From the NCBI RefSeq assembly GCF_021261325.1, contig NZ_JAJSBI010000003.1, forward strand, positions 372,001 to 436,000: 64,000 bases of DNA, written 5' to 3'. Below the pieces are notes generated by a model. That model ran no database searches, had not been told where the DNA came from, and worked only from the letters and a program-made list of their open reading frames with translations. Of the stretch, positions 25,589 to 34,645 are shown in pieces. Source of the stretch: Streptomyces guryensis (GTDB lineage: Bacteria > Actinomycetota > Actinomycetes > Streptomycetales > Streptomycetaceae). How positions within the stretch are numbered: the stretch's first letter is position 1; the number at the start of each line of letters is the position of its first letter. Position numbers and translations under genes: made by a program.

Positions 25589-28321
25589 ATGAGCGAGGGG
25601 AAGCCCACGAAGCCGAAGTGGTGGAACCGACCACGCCCGCAGAGCCTTGCGGGGGACCCGACGGGTGCTGCCCCCGCGCCGATGACTGCTGAGGCGGTGG
25701 GTTCGCAGGGGCCTGCGAAGGCGGCACCGGGCTCGGCGGCGGTTGCGGATGCGGCGGTGGGTCCGGTGGACGCGACGCCGGGGCGGACGGATGCCGCGGG
25801 TTCGCCGATGTCCGGGGGTACGGCTCCGGGGTCGTCGGCGGTCGCCGATACCGCGGCTGGTGCGACCGGGGCGGTGGATGCGGCGCCGCGACCCGTGGCC
25901 GGGGCCGCGCCGGTGGACGGCGGGGCGGCCCTGTCGCATGACGCTGCCGACGGCGGTGACTACGAGTTGGGCCCGCCGACCGGGGTCGGCAGTGGGATGG
26001 CGGCCTCCGAGGCCGGCGTTGAGCCGGGTCGGCCGGAGGGTGTTGGCAGCGGTGGTGCCGCTGGTTCCGGTGACGACTTCGAGCTTGGCCGGCCGGAACG
26101 GTTTTCCGGTGAGCGCGCGGCTGTCGCCGACGAAGACTTCGAGTCGGAGCGGCCGGAAGGTACCGGGAGCAAGAGCGCGGTTTCTACGGAAGGCGAGGTC
26201 GGGCCGGGGCGCCCCGCTGTGGGCGGCAGCGGCGGACGTGGTCTCCCCGAGGGTGACTTCGAGCTGAGGGCTCCGGGGGACATAGCCGGGGCGGCGACCG
26301 ACGGCAGCCCGGCCGTGGGCTCGCAGGACGCCCCCGAGGCAGCGGGCTCCGACGGGCCGCACACCGGGGGTGACTTCGAGCCGGGCCGGCCCGTCGAGGC
26401 GGCTTCCTTCGCGGAAACCGCCACGGACACGGCTACGGTTCCCGCCCCGGCGCCGCCTGCCGCCGAGCGTCCCAAGCCGCTGCACGACCCTGATCCCTAC
26501 AGCACCCCGCCGTACGGAGAGCCCGGCCCCTGGGCCCCCGCCCCGCCGGTACAGCACCCGGCGGCCACCTCCCCGCAGGGCACGGCGATACCGAGGCCGA
26601 CACCGCCCCACCCCGCGCCGCCTCCGGTGCCTTCGTCGGCTGCCGGTGCGCCGGTCGTCTCGGCACCCGTGGGCGGTGTGCCCGCCCCTATGGCCGCCCC
26701 GTCCCACCCCGCGCCGCCTCCGGTGCCTTCGTCGGCTGCCGGTGCGCCGGTCGTCTCGGCACCCGTGGGCGGTGTGCCCGCCCCTATGGCCGCCCCGTCC
26801 CATGCCGCGCCGACCCCGGTGCCTTCGTCGGCTGCCGGTGCGCCGGTTGTCTCCGCGCCTGTGGCCGGTGTGCCCGCCCCTATGGCCGCCCCGCCCCACG
26901 CCGCACCGCCCCCGGAGCCGCCGTCGCCCCCCGGCACGCCCGGCTCGGGAGCACCTGCCCCCCTGGCAGCCCCCGAACTGCACGGACCTGCCGCCTCGAC
27001 GCAGCCTCCCGGCACATCGGCCCACCTGCCGTCCGCTGCTGCTGCCGTCCCCCTGGCAGCTCCCGAGGCCCAGACCGCACCCGCCTCCACACAGCCCCCC
27101 GGCGGCATACCGTCGGCTCCCGGCGCCCCCGTCTCCACCCCCTGGCAGAACTACGACCCCTGGGCTCCCGCCCCCCTCCAGCAGACCGGGGCTGTCGTCG
27201 AGGGGAAGGACAAGCAGCGGCGGGTGAAGAGGGGGCTCGTGGGGGGTGCAGTGGCACTTGCGCTTGCGGCCGGTGGTGTCGGTGGGGTCGTCGGGGCGTA
27301 TGTGGAGCGCAACGTGGGGGCCGTGGAGCTGCCCCAGGCCGGGAAGGAGCCTGCGGGGCGGGCTCCGGGCAGTGTGGCCGCGATTGCCGCCCGGGCCCTG
27401 CCCAGCGTGGTGACCCTGCATGTCACCGGCTCAGACGATTCCGGCACCGGGACCGGGGTCGTGCTCGACGACCAGGGGCACATCCTCACCAACAACCACG
27501 TCGTCGAACCGGCCGCCGGGTCGAAAGGCGGGATATCGGTGACCTTCAACAGCGGGGACACGGCGAAGGCCAGCGTCGTGGGGAGGGACAGCGGCTACGA
27601 CCTCGCCGTCGTCAAGGTCAGCGATGTGCGCGGGCTGAAGCCCATGGCCCTGGGCAATTCCGACAATGTCCAGGTCGGCGACCCCGTCGTCGCCATCGGC
27701 GCGCCCTTCGATCTGGCGGGCACCGTCACCTCCGGCATCATCAGCGCCAAGGAACGGCCCATCACCGCCGGCGGCGACAGCTCCGACGGCAGCGATGTGT
27801 CGTACGTCGACGCGCTGCAGACCGATGCGCCGATCAACCCCGGCAACTCCGGCGGTCCGCTGCTCGACTCCAGGGCCCGCGTCATCGGCATCAACTCCGC
27901 CATCCGGTCCGCGGACAGCACCTCCGACGACAGCGGACAGGCCGGTTCCATCGGGCTCGGCTTCGCCATCCCCGTCAACCAGGCCAAGCGGGTCGCCGAG
28001 GAGCTCATCAACACCGGCAGGGCGACCCACCCGGTCATCGGCGTCACCCTCGACATGGACTACACCGGCGACGGCGCCCGCGTCGGCACCAAGGCGTCCG
28101 GCGGCGGCCCCGCCGTCAGCGCGCATGGCCCGGGAGAGAAGGCCGGCCTCAAGGCGGGCGACGTCATCACCGACGTGGACGGCCAGCGTGTGCACTCCGG
28201 CGAGGAGCTGATCGTCAAGACCCGCGCCCACCGCCCCGGCGACCGCCTGCGGCTGACCGTGTGGCGCGACGGCAGGGAGAAGAAGATCTCGCTGGTGCTC
28301 GGTTCCGCCGACGGCGACTGA
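25589..28321 (+). CDS. htrA: HtrA-like serine protease with PDZ domain and long repeat-rich N-terminus
   Basis: About 910 residues. Residues 1-545 are disordered with two repeat families: acidic DFELGRPE-type motifs (five, residues about 127-272) and three nearly identical proline-rich units of about 32 residues (about 340-435). A membrane helix (about 548-570) anchors the extracellular trypsin-like domain. The triad is His in TNNHVVEP, Asp in SGYDLAVVKV and Ser in NPGNSGGPLLD. A PDZ domain ends the protein. It would degrade or refold damaged exported proteins. The start is ATG 25589 behind GTGGGGAG. It belongs to the sigma/anti-sigma locus. Confidence 0.92.
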   Translation: MSEGKPTKPKWWNRPRPQSLAGDPTGAAPAPMTAEAVGSQGPAKAAPGSAAVADAAVGPVDATPGRTDAAGSPMSGGTAPGSSAVADTAAGATGAVDAAPRPVAGAAPVDGGAALSHDAADGGDYELGPPTGVGSGMAASEAGVEPGRPEGVGSGGAAGSGDDFELGRPERFSGERAAVADEDFESERPEGTGSKSAVSTEGEVGPGRPAVGGSGGRGLPEGDFELRAPGDIAGAATDGSPAVGSQDAPEAAGSDGPHTGGDFEPGRPVEAASFAETATDTATVPAPAPPAAERPKPLHDPDPYSTPPYGEPGPWAPAPPVQHPAATSPQGTAIPRPTPPHPAPPPVPSSAAGAPVVSAPVGGVPAPMAAPSHPAPPPVPSSAAGAPVVSAPVGGVPAPMAAPSHAAPTPVPSSAAGAPVVSAPVAGVPAPMAAPPHAAPPPEPPSPPGTPGSGAPAPLAAPELHGPAASTQPPGTSAHLPSAAAAVPLAAPEAQTAPASTQPPGGIPSAPGAPVSTPWQNYDPWAPAPLQQTGAVVEGKDKQRRVKRGLVGGAVALALAAGGVGGVVGAYVERNVGAVELPQAGKEPAGRAPGSVAAIAARALPSVVTLHVTGSDDSGTGTGVVLDDQGHILTNNHVVEPAAGSKGGISVTFNSGDTAKASVVGRDSGYDLAVVKVSDVRGLKPMALGNSDNVQVGDPVVAIGAPFDLAGTVTSGIISAKERPITAGGDSSDGSDVSYVDALQTDAPINPGNSGGPLLDSRARVIGINSAIRSADSTSDDSGQAGSIGLGFAIPVNQAKRVAEELINTGRATHPVIGVTLDMDYTGDGARVGTKASGGGPAVSAHGPGEKAGLKAGDVITDVDGQRVHSGEELIVKTRAHRPGDRLRLTVWRDGREKKISLVLGSADGD

Positions 28322-28525
28322 TTGACACAAACCTCACAGGTATGACCCCCAACGGTCGCCCCACAAGGCAAACAACCCCCAAAACCGCGCAGGAAGACGC
28401 ACTCGGTAACCCCGGGACAGTACCGGTCGTATGGGATGGCCGGGTACCGTGGATCCGGCCCGGACCACGGAAGACCCCGCAGACCACCGAGGGCCGAGGA
28501 CCGAGGACATCGCAAGGAGCTTCAG

Positions 28526-28981
28526 GTGTTCAATGACGTAGGACCGCTCGAGCTGGTGACGCTCGTTGTCCTTGCCGTGCTCGTCTTCGGTCCGGACAAG
28601 CTCCCGAAGTTCATCCAGGACGTCACACGGACGATCCGCAAGATCCGTGAGTTCTCGGAGAGCGCCAAGGACGACATCCGGTCGGAACTCGGCCCGGAGT
28701 TCAAGGACTTCGAGTTCGAGGACCTCAACCCCAAGACGTTCGTCCGCAAGCACCTGAACAACGACGAACTGGGGCTCAAGGAGATCCGCAACGGCTTCGA
28801 CCTGAAGAAGGAGATGGCCGAGGTCACGGACGCGGTCCACGGCACCGACTCGCCGTCGTCCTCGTCGACGCCCTCGTCCCCCTCCGCCTCCCCGTCGTCC
28901 GGTTCCACCGGCGGCCGGGTCGACATGACGAAGAAGCCCGAGGAAGACGACCGCCCGCCCTTCGACGCGGACGCCACCTGA
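28526..28981 (+). CDS. tatB: Twin-arginine translocase subunit TatB
   Basis: A 151-residue Tat component. The N-terminal helix and hinge LELVTLVVLAVLVFGPDKLPKF carries the conserved Glu, Gly-Pro hinge and amphipathic helix following (IQDVTRTIRKIREFSESAKDD). A Ser/Pro-rich tail ends the protein. It cooperates with TatA/TatC to export folded proteins. The GTG start has CAAGGAG upstream. It follows htrA by 204 bp, as in mycobacteria. A hairpin overlaps its stop. Confidence 0.93.
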   Translation: MFNDVGPLELVTLVVLAVLVFGPDKLPKFIQDVTRTIRKIREFSESAKDDIRSELGPEFKDFEFEDLNPKTFVRKHLNNDELGLKEIRNGFDLKKEMAEVTDAVHGTDSPSSSSTPSSPSASPSSGSTGGRVDMTKKPEEDDRPPFDADAT

Positions 28982-29002
28982 GAGCCTGTCGACACAGGCT
29001 CT
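28981..29002. terminator. Hairpin after tatB
   Basis: AGAGCCTGT and ACAGGCTCT around a 4-nt loop; starts within the tatB stop codon. Confidence 0.65.
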
Positions 29003-29241
29003 GAGCCGTACGCCCCGGACGATCCTCTGCGCCGTACGTGACGCGTTTCATACTCCACGGCGCCCCCGCACGGCCTGAAACCCGCCCTCGGCGCGACCCA
29101 CGCGCCGGGCGGTTTCCGTGCTGTCCTGAGTGGGGTGGCTATGCTGCCGAGTTGTTGTGCGGACCGTACTTCGAGGAGTAACGCCGCCCGAAGGGGGGCG
29201 GGCCGCTCCGGTCCGACGAGAGCGAGGAGGCGTCCGGGCAC

Positions 29242-29919
29242 ATGGAGACGACGAGTCAGGCGGTAGCCGTCGACCGTGCGCCGGCCGAGGAGGGCGCAGA
29301 ACAGCTCCCCTCCGGCCGGCGCACGGTCGACGGCTACCTGCAGGCGCCCTTCCCGTGGTACGGCCTCGACGAGGCCTTCACGGGCCCGCGCTGGCTGATG
29401 CAGGTCGGGACGGCGGCCGACGAAGCTGTCGAACACGGTTCGATCGGGCACGGCGACGAGCCCTCCGTGAAGAACGAGTACGCGGTCGGCACGGCCGGCG
29501 AGCCCAAGGAGAAGTTCGCGGTCGTGGTCACGGTCGCGGCCAACCCCGTGCGGCGCAGCGCGGACGGCACGGGGCTCCTGGAGGCCACCTCGGTGTCCTC
29601 GGCGGCCTGGCTCGCGGGTGTGGGGCTGCTGTCCTTCACCTGGCCGGGGCAGATGGACCACTCCCTGCGTGACGACTGGCTGGAGCAGCAGACCGAGACG
29701 GCCTGGGCCCTCGCGGACGATCTGGACGGTCCGGACTGGTCGACGCTGTCCCTGCCGGTGGACGGCGTCCCGACCCCGTTCCACTATCGCGAGTCCGAGT
29801 TCGGCTGGGTCCTCGCGGGCTCCACGCAGCAGGGGGTGCACGTGGGGGCATACGGGAGAGGCATGAGCGCCTACGGCCTGGCCTTCGCCATGATCAAGGA
29901 CATCGGCGCCTACGCCTAG
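29242..29919 (+). CDS. Conserved hypothetical protein
   Basis: A 225-residue soluble protein (METTSQAV at the start) with no signal peptide, no membrane helix and no motif I recognise. Middle and end have regular strand/helix alternation (EKFAVVVTVAANPVRR, AAWLAGVGLLSFTWPGQM, MSAYGLAFAMIKDIGAYA), and codon bias is fully Streptomyces-like, so it is a real gene. GAGGAGG lies about 13 nt upstream. It sits between tatB and convergent mrp, and a perfect 22-bp hairpin follows. No function is proposed. Confidence 0.8.
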   Translation: METTSQAVAVDRAPAEEGAEQLPSGRRTVDGYLQAPFPWYGLDEAFTGPRWLMQVGTAADEAVEHGSIGHGDEPSVKNEYAVGTAGEPKEKFAVVVTVAANPVRRSADGTGLLEATSVSSAAWLAGVGLLSFTWPGQMDHSLRDDWLEQQTETAWALADDLDGPDWSTLSLPVDGVPTPFHYRESEFGWVLAGSTQQGVHVGAYGRGMSAYGLAFAMIKDIGAYA

Positions 29920-29926
29920 TCAGGGG

Positions 29927-29974
29927 TACGGCAGAGGGGGCGCTGTCCTGATGGACAGCGCCCCCTCTGCCGTA
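29927..29974. terminator. Perfect 22-bp hairpin between convergent genes
   Basis: Arms 29927-29948 and 29953-29974 are fully complementary around a TGAT loop. It should terminate both the hypothetical gene and mrp. Confidence 0.85.
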
Positions 29975-29980
29975 GAAGCC

Positions 29981-31114
29981 CTAGAACTTGTTCTTCGGCG
30001 TGATCCCCAGCGACAGCCCCGACAGGCCGCGCCGGCGGCCGCCCAGCTTGCCCGCGATGCCGCGCAGGGCCGCGCCCGCCGGGGAGTCGGGGTCGGTCAG
30101 GACCACCGGCTTGCCCTCGTCGCCGCCCTCGCGGAGGCGGACGTCGATCGGGATGGCACCGAGGACGGGGACCGTCGCGCCGGTCGTACGGGTCAGGCCG
30201 TCCGCGACCGTCTGGCCGCCGCCGGTGCCGAAGACGTCGACCATCTCGCCGCAGTGCGGGCAGGGCAGGCCGGACATGTTCTCGACCACGCCGACGATCT
30301 TCTGGTGGGTCTGGACGGCGATGGAGCCGGCCCGCTCGGCGACCTCGGCGGCCGCCTGCTGCGGGGTCGTCACGACCAGGATCTCGGCGTTCGGGACGAG
30401 CTGGGCGACCGAGATGGCGATGTCGCCCGTGCCCGGCGGGAGGTCGAGAAGCAGGACGTCCAGGTCGCCCCAGTACACGTCCGCCAGGAACTGCTGCAGC
30501 GCGCGGTGGAGCATCGGGCCGCGCCAGACCACCGGCGCGTTGCCCGGCGTGAACATGCCGATGGAGATGACCTTCACGCCGTTGGCCGAAGGCGGCATGA
30601 TCATGTTCTCGACCTGGGTCGGACGGCCGTCCACGCCCAGCATGCGCGGCACCGAGTGGCCGTAGATGTCGGCGTCGACGACGCCCACCTTGAGGCCGTC
30701 GGCGGCCATCGCCGCCGCCAGGTTCACCGTCACCGAGGACTTGCCGACGCCGCCCTTGCCGGACGCGACCGCGTACACGCGGGTGAGGGAGCCCGGCTTG
30801 GCGAAGGGGACCTCGCGCTCGGCCGTGCCGCCGCGCAGAGCGGCCGCCAGCTCCTTGCGCTGCTCGTCACTCATGACGTCGAGCGTCACGTCGACGCGGG
30901 TGACGCCGTCGACCCTGGAGACCGCCTCGGTCACGCGCTGCGTGATCGTCTCGCGCATCGGGCAGCCGGAGACCGTCAGGTACACGGTGACCGCGACCGC
31001 TCCGTCCGCGCCGATCTCCACCGACTTCACCATCCCGAGCTCGGTGATGGGCCGGTTGATCTCGGGGTCGTTCACCGTCGCCAGTGCCTCGCGCACCGCG
31101 TCTTCGCTAGCCAT
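29981..31114 (-). CDS. mrp: Mrp/NBP35-type iron-sulfur carrier ATPase
   Basis: A 377-residue P-loop ATPase that carries Fe-S clusters to apo-proteins. The N-terminal MIP18/DUF59 domain (residues 5-90) includes PEINRPITELGMV and the conserved SGCP. The deviant Walker A is GKGGVGKSSVTVNLA near 125, followed by VVDADIYGHS and LDLPPGTGD. The cluster-binding CPHC lies near residue 288. It is the end of the conserved sigE-htrA-tatB-mrp neighbourhood and is convergent with the hypothetical gene. Confidence 0.93.
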   Translation of the reverse strand: MASEDAVREALATVNDPEINRPITELGMVKSVEIGADGAVAVTVYLTVSGCPMRETITQRVTEAVSRVDGVTRVDVTLDVMSDEQRKELAAALRGGTAEREVPFAKPGSLTRVYAVASGKGGVGKSSVTVNLAAAMAADGLKVGVVDADIYGHSVPRMLGVDGRPTQVENMIMPPSANGVKVISIGMFTPGNAPVVWRGPMLHRALQQFLADVYWGDLDVLLLDLPPGTGDIAISVAQLVPNAEILVVTTPQQAAAEVAERAGSIAVQTHQKIVGVVENMSGLPCPHCGEMVDVFGTGGGQTVADGLTRTTGATVPVLGAIPIDVRLREGGDEGKPVVLTDPDSPAGAALRGIAGKLGGRRRGLSGLSLGITPKNKF

Positions 31115-31157
31115 AGGAACGATGGTACGGCTCGGTAGCAGGGCCCGGGTAAGCCCG

Positions 31158-31751
31158 TCAGCGGTCTTCTACGTCACGTCCGTGCGACCGTTCTGCCGGG
31201 AATACGGCATGTTCGTGGTGGCCGTCCTGCCGTCCGTCCAGCTCCTTGACCAGGTCCTGCAGCTCGGAGCGGATCCAGTCGCGGGTCGCCACCTCGCCGA
31301 GGCCGATGCGCAGGGAGGCGATCTCACGGGTCAGATACTCGGTGTCGGCGATCGAGCGCTCGTTCTGCTTGCGGTCCTGTTCGAGGTTGACCCGGTCCCG
31401 GTCGTCCTGCCGGTTCTGCGCGAGCAGGATCAGCGGGGCCGCGTAGGAGGCCTGGAGCGACAGCATCAGGGTCAGGAAGATGAACGGGTAGTTGTCGAAG
31501 CGCAGACCGTGCGGCGCGAAGACGTTCCACAGCACCCACGCGATGATGACGACCGTCATCCAGACGATGAACCGCCCGGTGCCCAGGAAGCGCGCGATGC
31601 GCTCGGAGAGCCGTCCGAAGGCCTCCGGGTCCCACTCGGGCAGGATCCGGCGGCGCGGCGGCCGCGGCTGGTCGAGGCGGGGACGCGTGCGCGTGGTCGC
31701 CGTCGCACCCGCCGGGGTGCGCTCGCGGCCGGTCTCGCGCTCAGGAGGCAT
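31158..31751 (-). CDS. DUF1003 membrane protein
   Basis: A 197-residue protein with two membrane helices (FIVWMTVVIIAWVLWNVF and PFIFLTLMLSLQASYAAPLILL), the DUF1003 hallmark, followed by a charged helix (RQDDRDRVNLEQDRKQNERS, next to the conserved DTEYLTREIASLR). The N-terminal 45 residues are Arg/Pro-rich. Its start overlaps the end of the MgtE-N/CBS gene upstream by 11 bases, so both are translated from one mRNA. Family function is unknown; the coupling to a magnesium-type regulatory domain suggests an ion- or stress-related role. Confidence 0.88.
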   Translation of the reverse strand: MPPERETGRERTPAGATATTRTRPRLDQPRPPRRRILPEWDPEAFGRLSERIARFLGTGRFIVWMTVVIIAWVLWNVFAPHGLRFDNYPFIFLTLMLSLQASYAAPLILLAQNRQDDRDRVNLEQDRKQNERSIADTEYLTREIASLRIGLGEVATRDWIRSELQDLVKELDGRQDGHHEHAVFPAERSHGRDVEDR

Positions 31752-33033
31752 GGGGGGCCGCCCCCTCGTCGTCCTCGTCGAGGTGGAACTCGGTCTCCCG
31801 CCAGTCCTCGGGCAGCATGTGGTCCAGTACGTCGTCCACCGTCACCGCGCCGAGCAGCGACCCGGCCTCGTCGACGACCGGCGCCGCGACCATGTCGTAC
31901 GCCGCGAAGAACCCGGCGACGATGGGCAGTGCTGCCTCGGGGTCGAGGGGCTGAAGGTCGTCGTCGATGATCGAGCTGACCAGCGTGTACGGCGGGTCGC
32001 GCAGCAGCCGCTGGAAGTGGACCGTGCCGAGGTACTTGCCGGTCGGCGTCTCGTCGGGCGGGCGGCAGACGTAGACCTGCGCGGCGAGGGCGGGGGAGAG
32101 GTCGCGGTTGCGTACGCGCGCCAGGGCGTCGGCGACGGTGGCGTCAGGGCGCAGGACGATCGGCTCGGTCGTCATGAGTCCGCCCGCCGTCTTCTCCTCG
32201 TACGCCATGAGCCGGCGCATGTCGGCCGCGTCGCCCGGCTCCATCAGGCTCAGCAGCCGTTCCTTGTCCTCCTCCGGCAGCTCGGAGAGCAGGTCGGCCG
32301 CGTCGTCCGGGTCCATGGCCTCCAGGACGTCGGCGGCGCGCTCCTCCTTCAGCTTGCCGAGGATCTCGATCTGGTCGTCCTCGGGGAGCTCTTCGAGTAC
32401 GTCGGCCAGCCGGTCGTCGTCGAGGGCGGCGGCGACCTCTGCGCGGCGCTTGGCGGAGAGATGGTGCAGGACGTTCGCCAGGTCGGCGGGGCGCAGCTGC
32501 TCGAAGGTGGCGAGCAGGCTCTCGGCGCCCTGCCCGTGCTCCTCCAGGGAGAAGCCGGTGACGGCCGACCACTCCACGGTCAGCGTCTCGCCCTTGGCCC
32601 GCCGGAAGGCGCCGCCCTTCTTCCCCTTGCGCACGAAGACGCGGCCGATCTCCCAGTCCCGGCGGGCCGGGAGCTGCTGCACCGACACGTCGAGGACGGT
32701 GACCTGTTCACCGGTCTCGGCGAGTGTGACGCGCCGGTCGAGGAGCTCGCCGAACACGAGGCGCTCGGTGGGGCGTTGCTCGAAGCGGCGGACGTTGAGC
32801 ACGCCGGTGGTGATGACCTGGCCGGACTCGATGCTGGTCACCCGGGTCATGGGCAGGAAGATACGGCGCCGGCTGGGCAGTTCGACGACCAGCCCGAGCA
32901 CGCGCGGGGGCCGACGCCCGACGCGCAGCATGACGACCAGATCGCGTACGCGCCCCACCTGGTCGCCGCTCGGGTCGAAGGCGGCGACGCCGGCGAGATG
33001 CGAGACGAAGATCCGGGGCGCGCCCGCTGCCAT
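31741..33033 (-). CDS. PRC-barrel / MgtE-N / CBS-domain protein lacking the MgtE channel
   Basis: A 430-residue soluble protein. Residues about 5-80 look like a PRC-barrel (GDQVGRVRDLVVML), about 185-300 form the superhelical MgtE N-domain (LRPADLANVLHHL, then repeated ADVLEELPEDD and AADLLSELPEED units) and about 300-415 two CBS domains (TTEPIVLRPDATVADAL, VDEAGSLLGAVTVDDVLDHML). In MgtE these parts sense Mg2+ and gate the pore, but no membrane helix follows here. AAAAGGAGG precedes the ATG at 33033. It probably senses Mg2+ or nucleotides and acts on another membrane protein. Confidence 0.87.
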   Translation of the reverse strand: MAAGAPRIFVSHLAGVAAFDPSGDQVGRVRDLVVMLRVGRRPPRVLGLVVELPSRRRIFLPMTRVTSIESGQVITTGVLNVRRFEQRPTERLVFGELLDRRVTLAETGEQVTVLDVSVQQLPARRDWEIGRVFVRKGKKGGAFRRAKGETLTVEWSAVTGFSLEEHGQGAESLLATFEQLRPADLANVLHHLSAKRRAEVAAALDDDRLADVLEELPEDDQIEILGKLKEERAADVLEAMDPDDAADLLSELPEEDKERLLSLMEPGDAADMRRLMAYEEKTAGGLMTTEPIVLRPDATVADALARVRNRDLSPALAAQVYVCRPPDETPTGKYLGTVHFQRLLRDPPYTLVSSIIDDDLQPLDPEAALPIVAGFFAAYDMVAAPVVDEAGSLLGAVTVDDVLDHMLPEDWRETEFHLDEDDEGAAPHAS

Positions 33034-33258
33034 GGCTGCGCCTCCTTTTCGTATGGGTGTCGAGTGCTGCGTGTAGCTGCTGTGCGTCATTTCCGAATTG
33101 CCCGCTGGGATGGGCTTCAGGCTAGCCCGTACCGATCGGATCCGCCCTGGTGGGAGCTCCGGACGCACTGGCTCCGCCCGGCCCGACCGCACCCGTTACT
33201 CTGCCGTACGCTGCTGGGGCCCTGCCCCACGTCCCTCGACCGAAAGGCAGCCCCACCT

Positions 33259-33999
33259 GTGACTGCGATTGCCCTGGGCCGAACGCGTCGGACCTCCCTG
33301 GTGAGCGCGGTGTGCGCGCTGGTGGTGACGGGGACGGGGTTGCTCGCGGGGTGCAGCGAGGACCCCGACGCGGGTACGAACGGGGTCGGCAAGCTGTCGG
33401 CGGACAAGATCCAGTCGAGGACCAGGGCGGCCGCCGAATCCGCCGAGGCGGTGCGGCTCTCCGGAACCGTGGTGACCAACGGGCGGACGTACACACTCGA
33501 CATGAGCCTGAAGTCCGGCGGCGGCAGCGGCTCGGTCACCTCCAAGGGGGTGGCCTTCGGGCTGCTGCGGATCGGTGAGCAGCTGTATCTCAAGGCCGGC
33601 GCGGAGTTCTGGAACCACGTGGACGGCAACAAGGACGCCTCGGCCGGGGGCACGCTCGACGGCAAGTACGTGAAGGTGCCGCAGGGCGACCCCTCGTACA
33701 AGAAGTTCAGTGGGTTCACGGACAAGGACGTCCTCCTCGACGGTCTGCTGACCCTGCACGGCGCGCTCGCGACGGACGGCCACCACGAGCAGGCGGGTAC
33801 CCGAACCATCCGCATCACCGGCGACGAGGGCTCCGGCGGCAAGCTGGACGTCTCCCTGGAGGGCACCCCGTACCCCCTCCGCCTGGAACGCGCAGGCGGC
33901 GCAGGCACCCTCACCTTCTCCTCCTGGGGCAAGGACTTCACCCTCACCGAGCCGAAGAAGAGCGACACGGTCGACTACGGCAAGAAGCTGCCGACGTAA
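33259..33999 (+). CDS. Lipoprotein of LppX/LprG-like appearance
   Basis: A 246-residue protein with a lipoprotein signal peptide (TRRTSLVSAVCALVVTGTGLLAGC); lipidation is expected at Cys32. The mature part (SADKIQSRTRAAAESAEAVRLSGTV, then beta-rich SLKSGGGSGSVTSKGVAFGLLRIGEQLYLKAG-like strands) has the pattern of mycobacterial LppX/LprG lipid-binding lipoproteins. The fold is inferred from pattern only. It is divergent from the MgtE-N/CBS gene, starts at GTG and ends before repeat copy C. Likely located on the outer membrane face. Confidence 0.8.
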   Translation: MTAIALGRTRRTSLVSAVCALVVTGTGLLAGCSEDPDAGTNGVGKLSADKIQSRTRAAAESAEAVRLSGTVVTNGRTYTLDMSLKSGGGSGSVTSKGVAFGLLRIGEQLYLKAGAEFWNHVDGNKDASAGGTLDGKYVKVPQGDPSYKKFSGFTDKDVLLDGLLTLHGALATDGHHEQAGTRTIRITGDEGSGGKLDVSLEGTPYPLRLERAGGAGTLTFSSWGKDFTLTEPKKSDTVDYGKKLPT

Positions 34000-34005
34000 G
34001 TGACA

Positions 34006-34082
34006 GCGCCCCTCAAGGGGCGGGGGGCCGTATCGACATGCGGCTCCGCCGCGTGGGCGCGACCAGCCACAACGGTCCCGCA
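34006..34082 (+). repeat. Dispersed tail-to-tail repeat, copy C
   Basis: Hairpin CGCCCC-TCAA-GGGGCG (34007-34022), then GGCCGTATCGACATGCGGCTCCGCCGCGTGGGCGCGACCAGCCACAACG. It lies between the convergent lipoprotein and hypothetical genes. Confidence 0.75.
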
Positions 34083-34110
34083 GACGAAAGACGGCCCATC
34101 CCGCGGAGCG

Positions 34111-34623
34111 CTAGCGGCTCCGCCGCTTCCGGAAGAGCAGCCGCGGCAACCCCGCAGGGATCGGCTGACGAGTCGTCGCCGGCGACGGCAGCGGCGCCTC
34201 CGCCAGGCTGCCGTCGGGCAGCGGGCCCGAGACTCCCGCCGGCTCCAAGCGGAGCACCCGGCACTCGCGGGCCCACCGGCCCGTCATCGCCTCACCGTCG
34301 GGAGCGTTCAGCCGCTTGCCCTTGAGCTCGGCGACCGCCGCCTCCCACGGCTCGGAACCCGGCGTCAGCTCCACGACCTTCGCCGGCCAGGACACCAGCC
34401 GCCCGCCCTTGTCCCTGCTGCGGACCGTCACCTCGGCGCCGGCCCCGTCGGCCAGCCCCGGCAGCGGCTGCTCGCCCGGCCCGTCGCCGACGACGCACGC
34501 GGCACCCTCGTGCCACACATGCCACAGCGCACGGGCCGCGGAACCCGGGCCCCTGACCCAGATGAGGCCGGACTTCTTGGTGGCCTCCTCGACGAGGGCC
34601 TGGTCGAGCAGCTCGCTTGTCAT
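34111..34623 (-). CDS. Conserved hypothetical protein downstream of corA
   Basis: A 170-residue soluble protein (MTSELLDQALVEEATKKSGLIW at the start) followed by a basic C-terminus (RLLFRKRRSR). The segment GSAARALWHVWHEGAACVVGDGPGEQPLPGL resembles flavin-binding split-barrel (pyridoxamine-oxidase-like) proteins, but I cannot confirm this. It starts 22 bp after corA on the same strand and is probably co-transcribed with it. Confidence 0.72.
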   Translation of the reverse strand: MTSELLDQALVEEATKKSGLIWVRGPGSAARALWHVWHEGAACVVGDGPGEQPLPGLADGAGAEVTVRSRDKGGRLVSWPAKVVELTPGSEPWEAAVAELKGKRLNAPDGEAMTGRWARECRVLRLEPAGVSGPLPDGSLAEAPLPSPATTRQPIPAGLPRLLFRKRRSR

Positions 34624-34645
34624 GAGCCCAGCCTATCCAGGCGCC

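Noticed and set aside
28405..28432. A GGTAAC-N17-CGTAT pair before tatB, like an ECF promoter
   Set aside because: Both boxes deviate from GGAAC/CGTT(A); too weak to list as a feature, though worth a start-site check.
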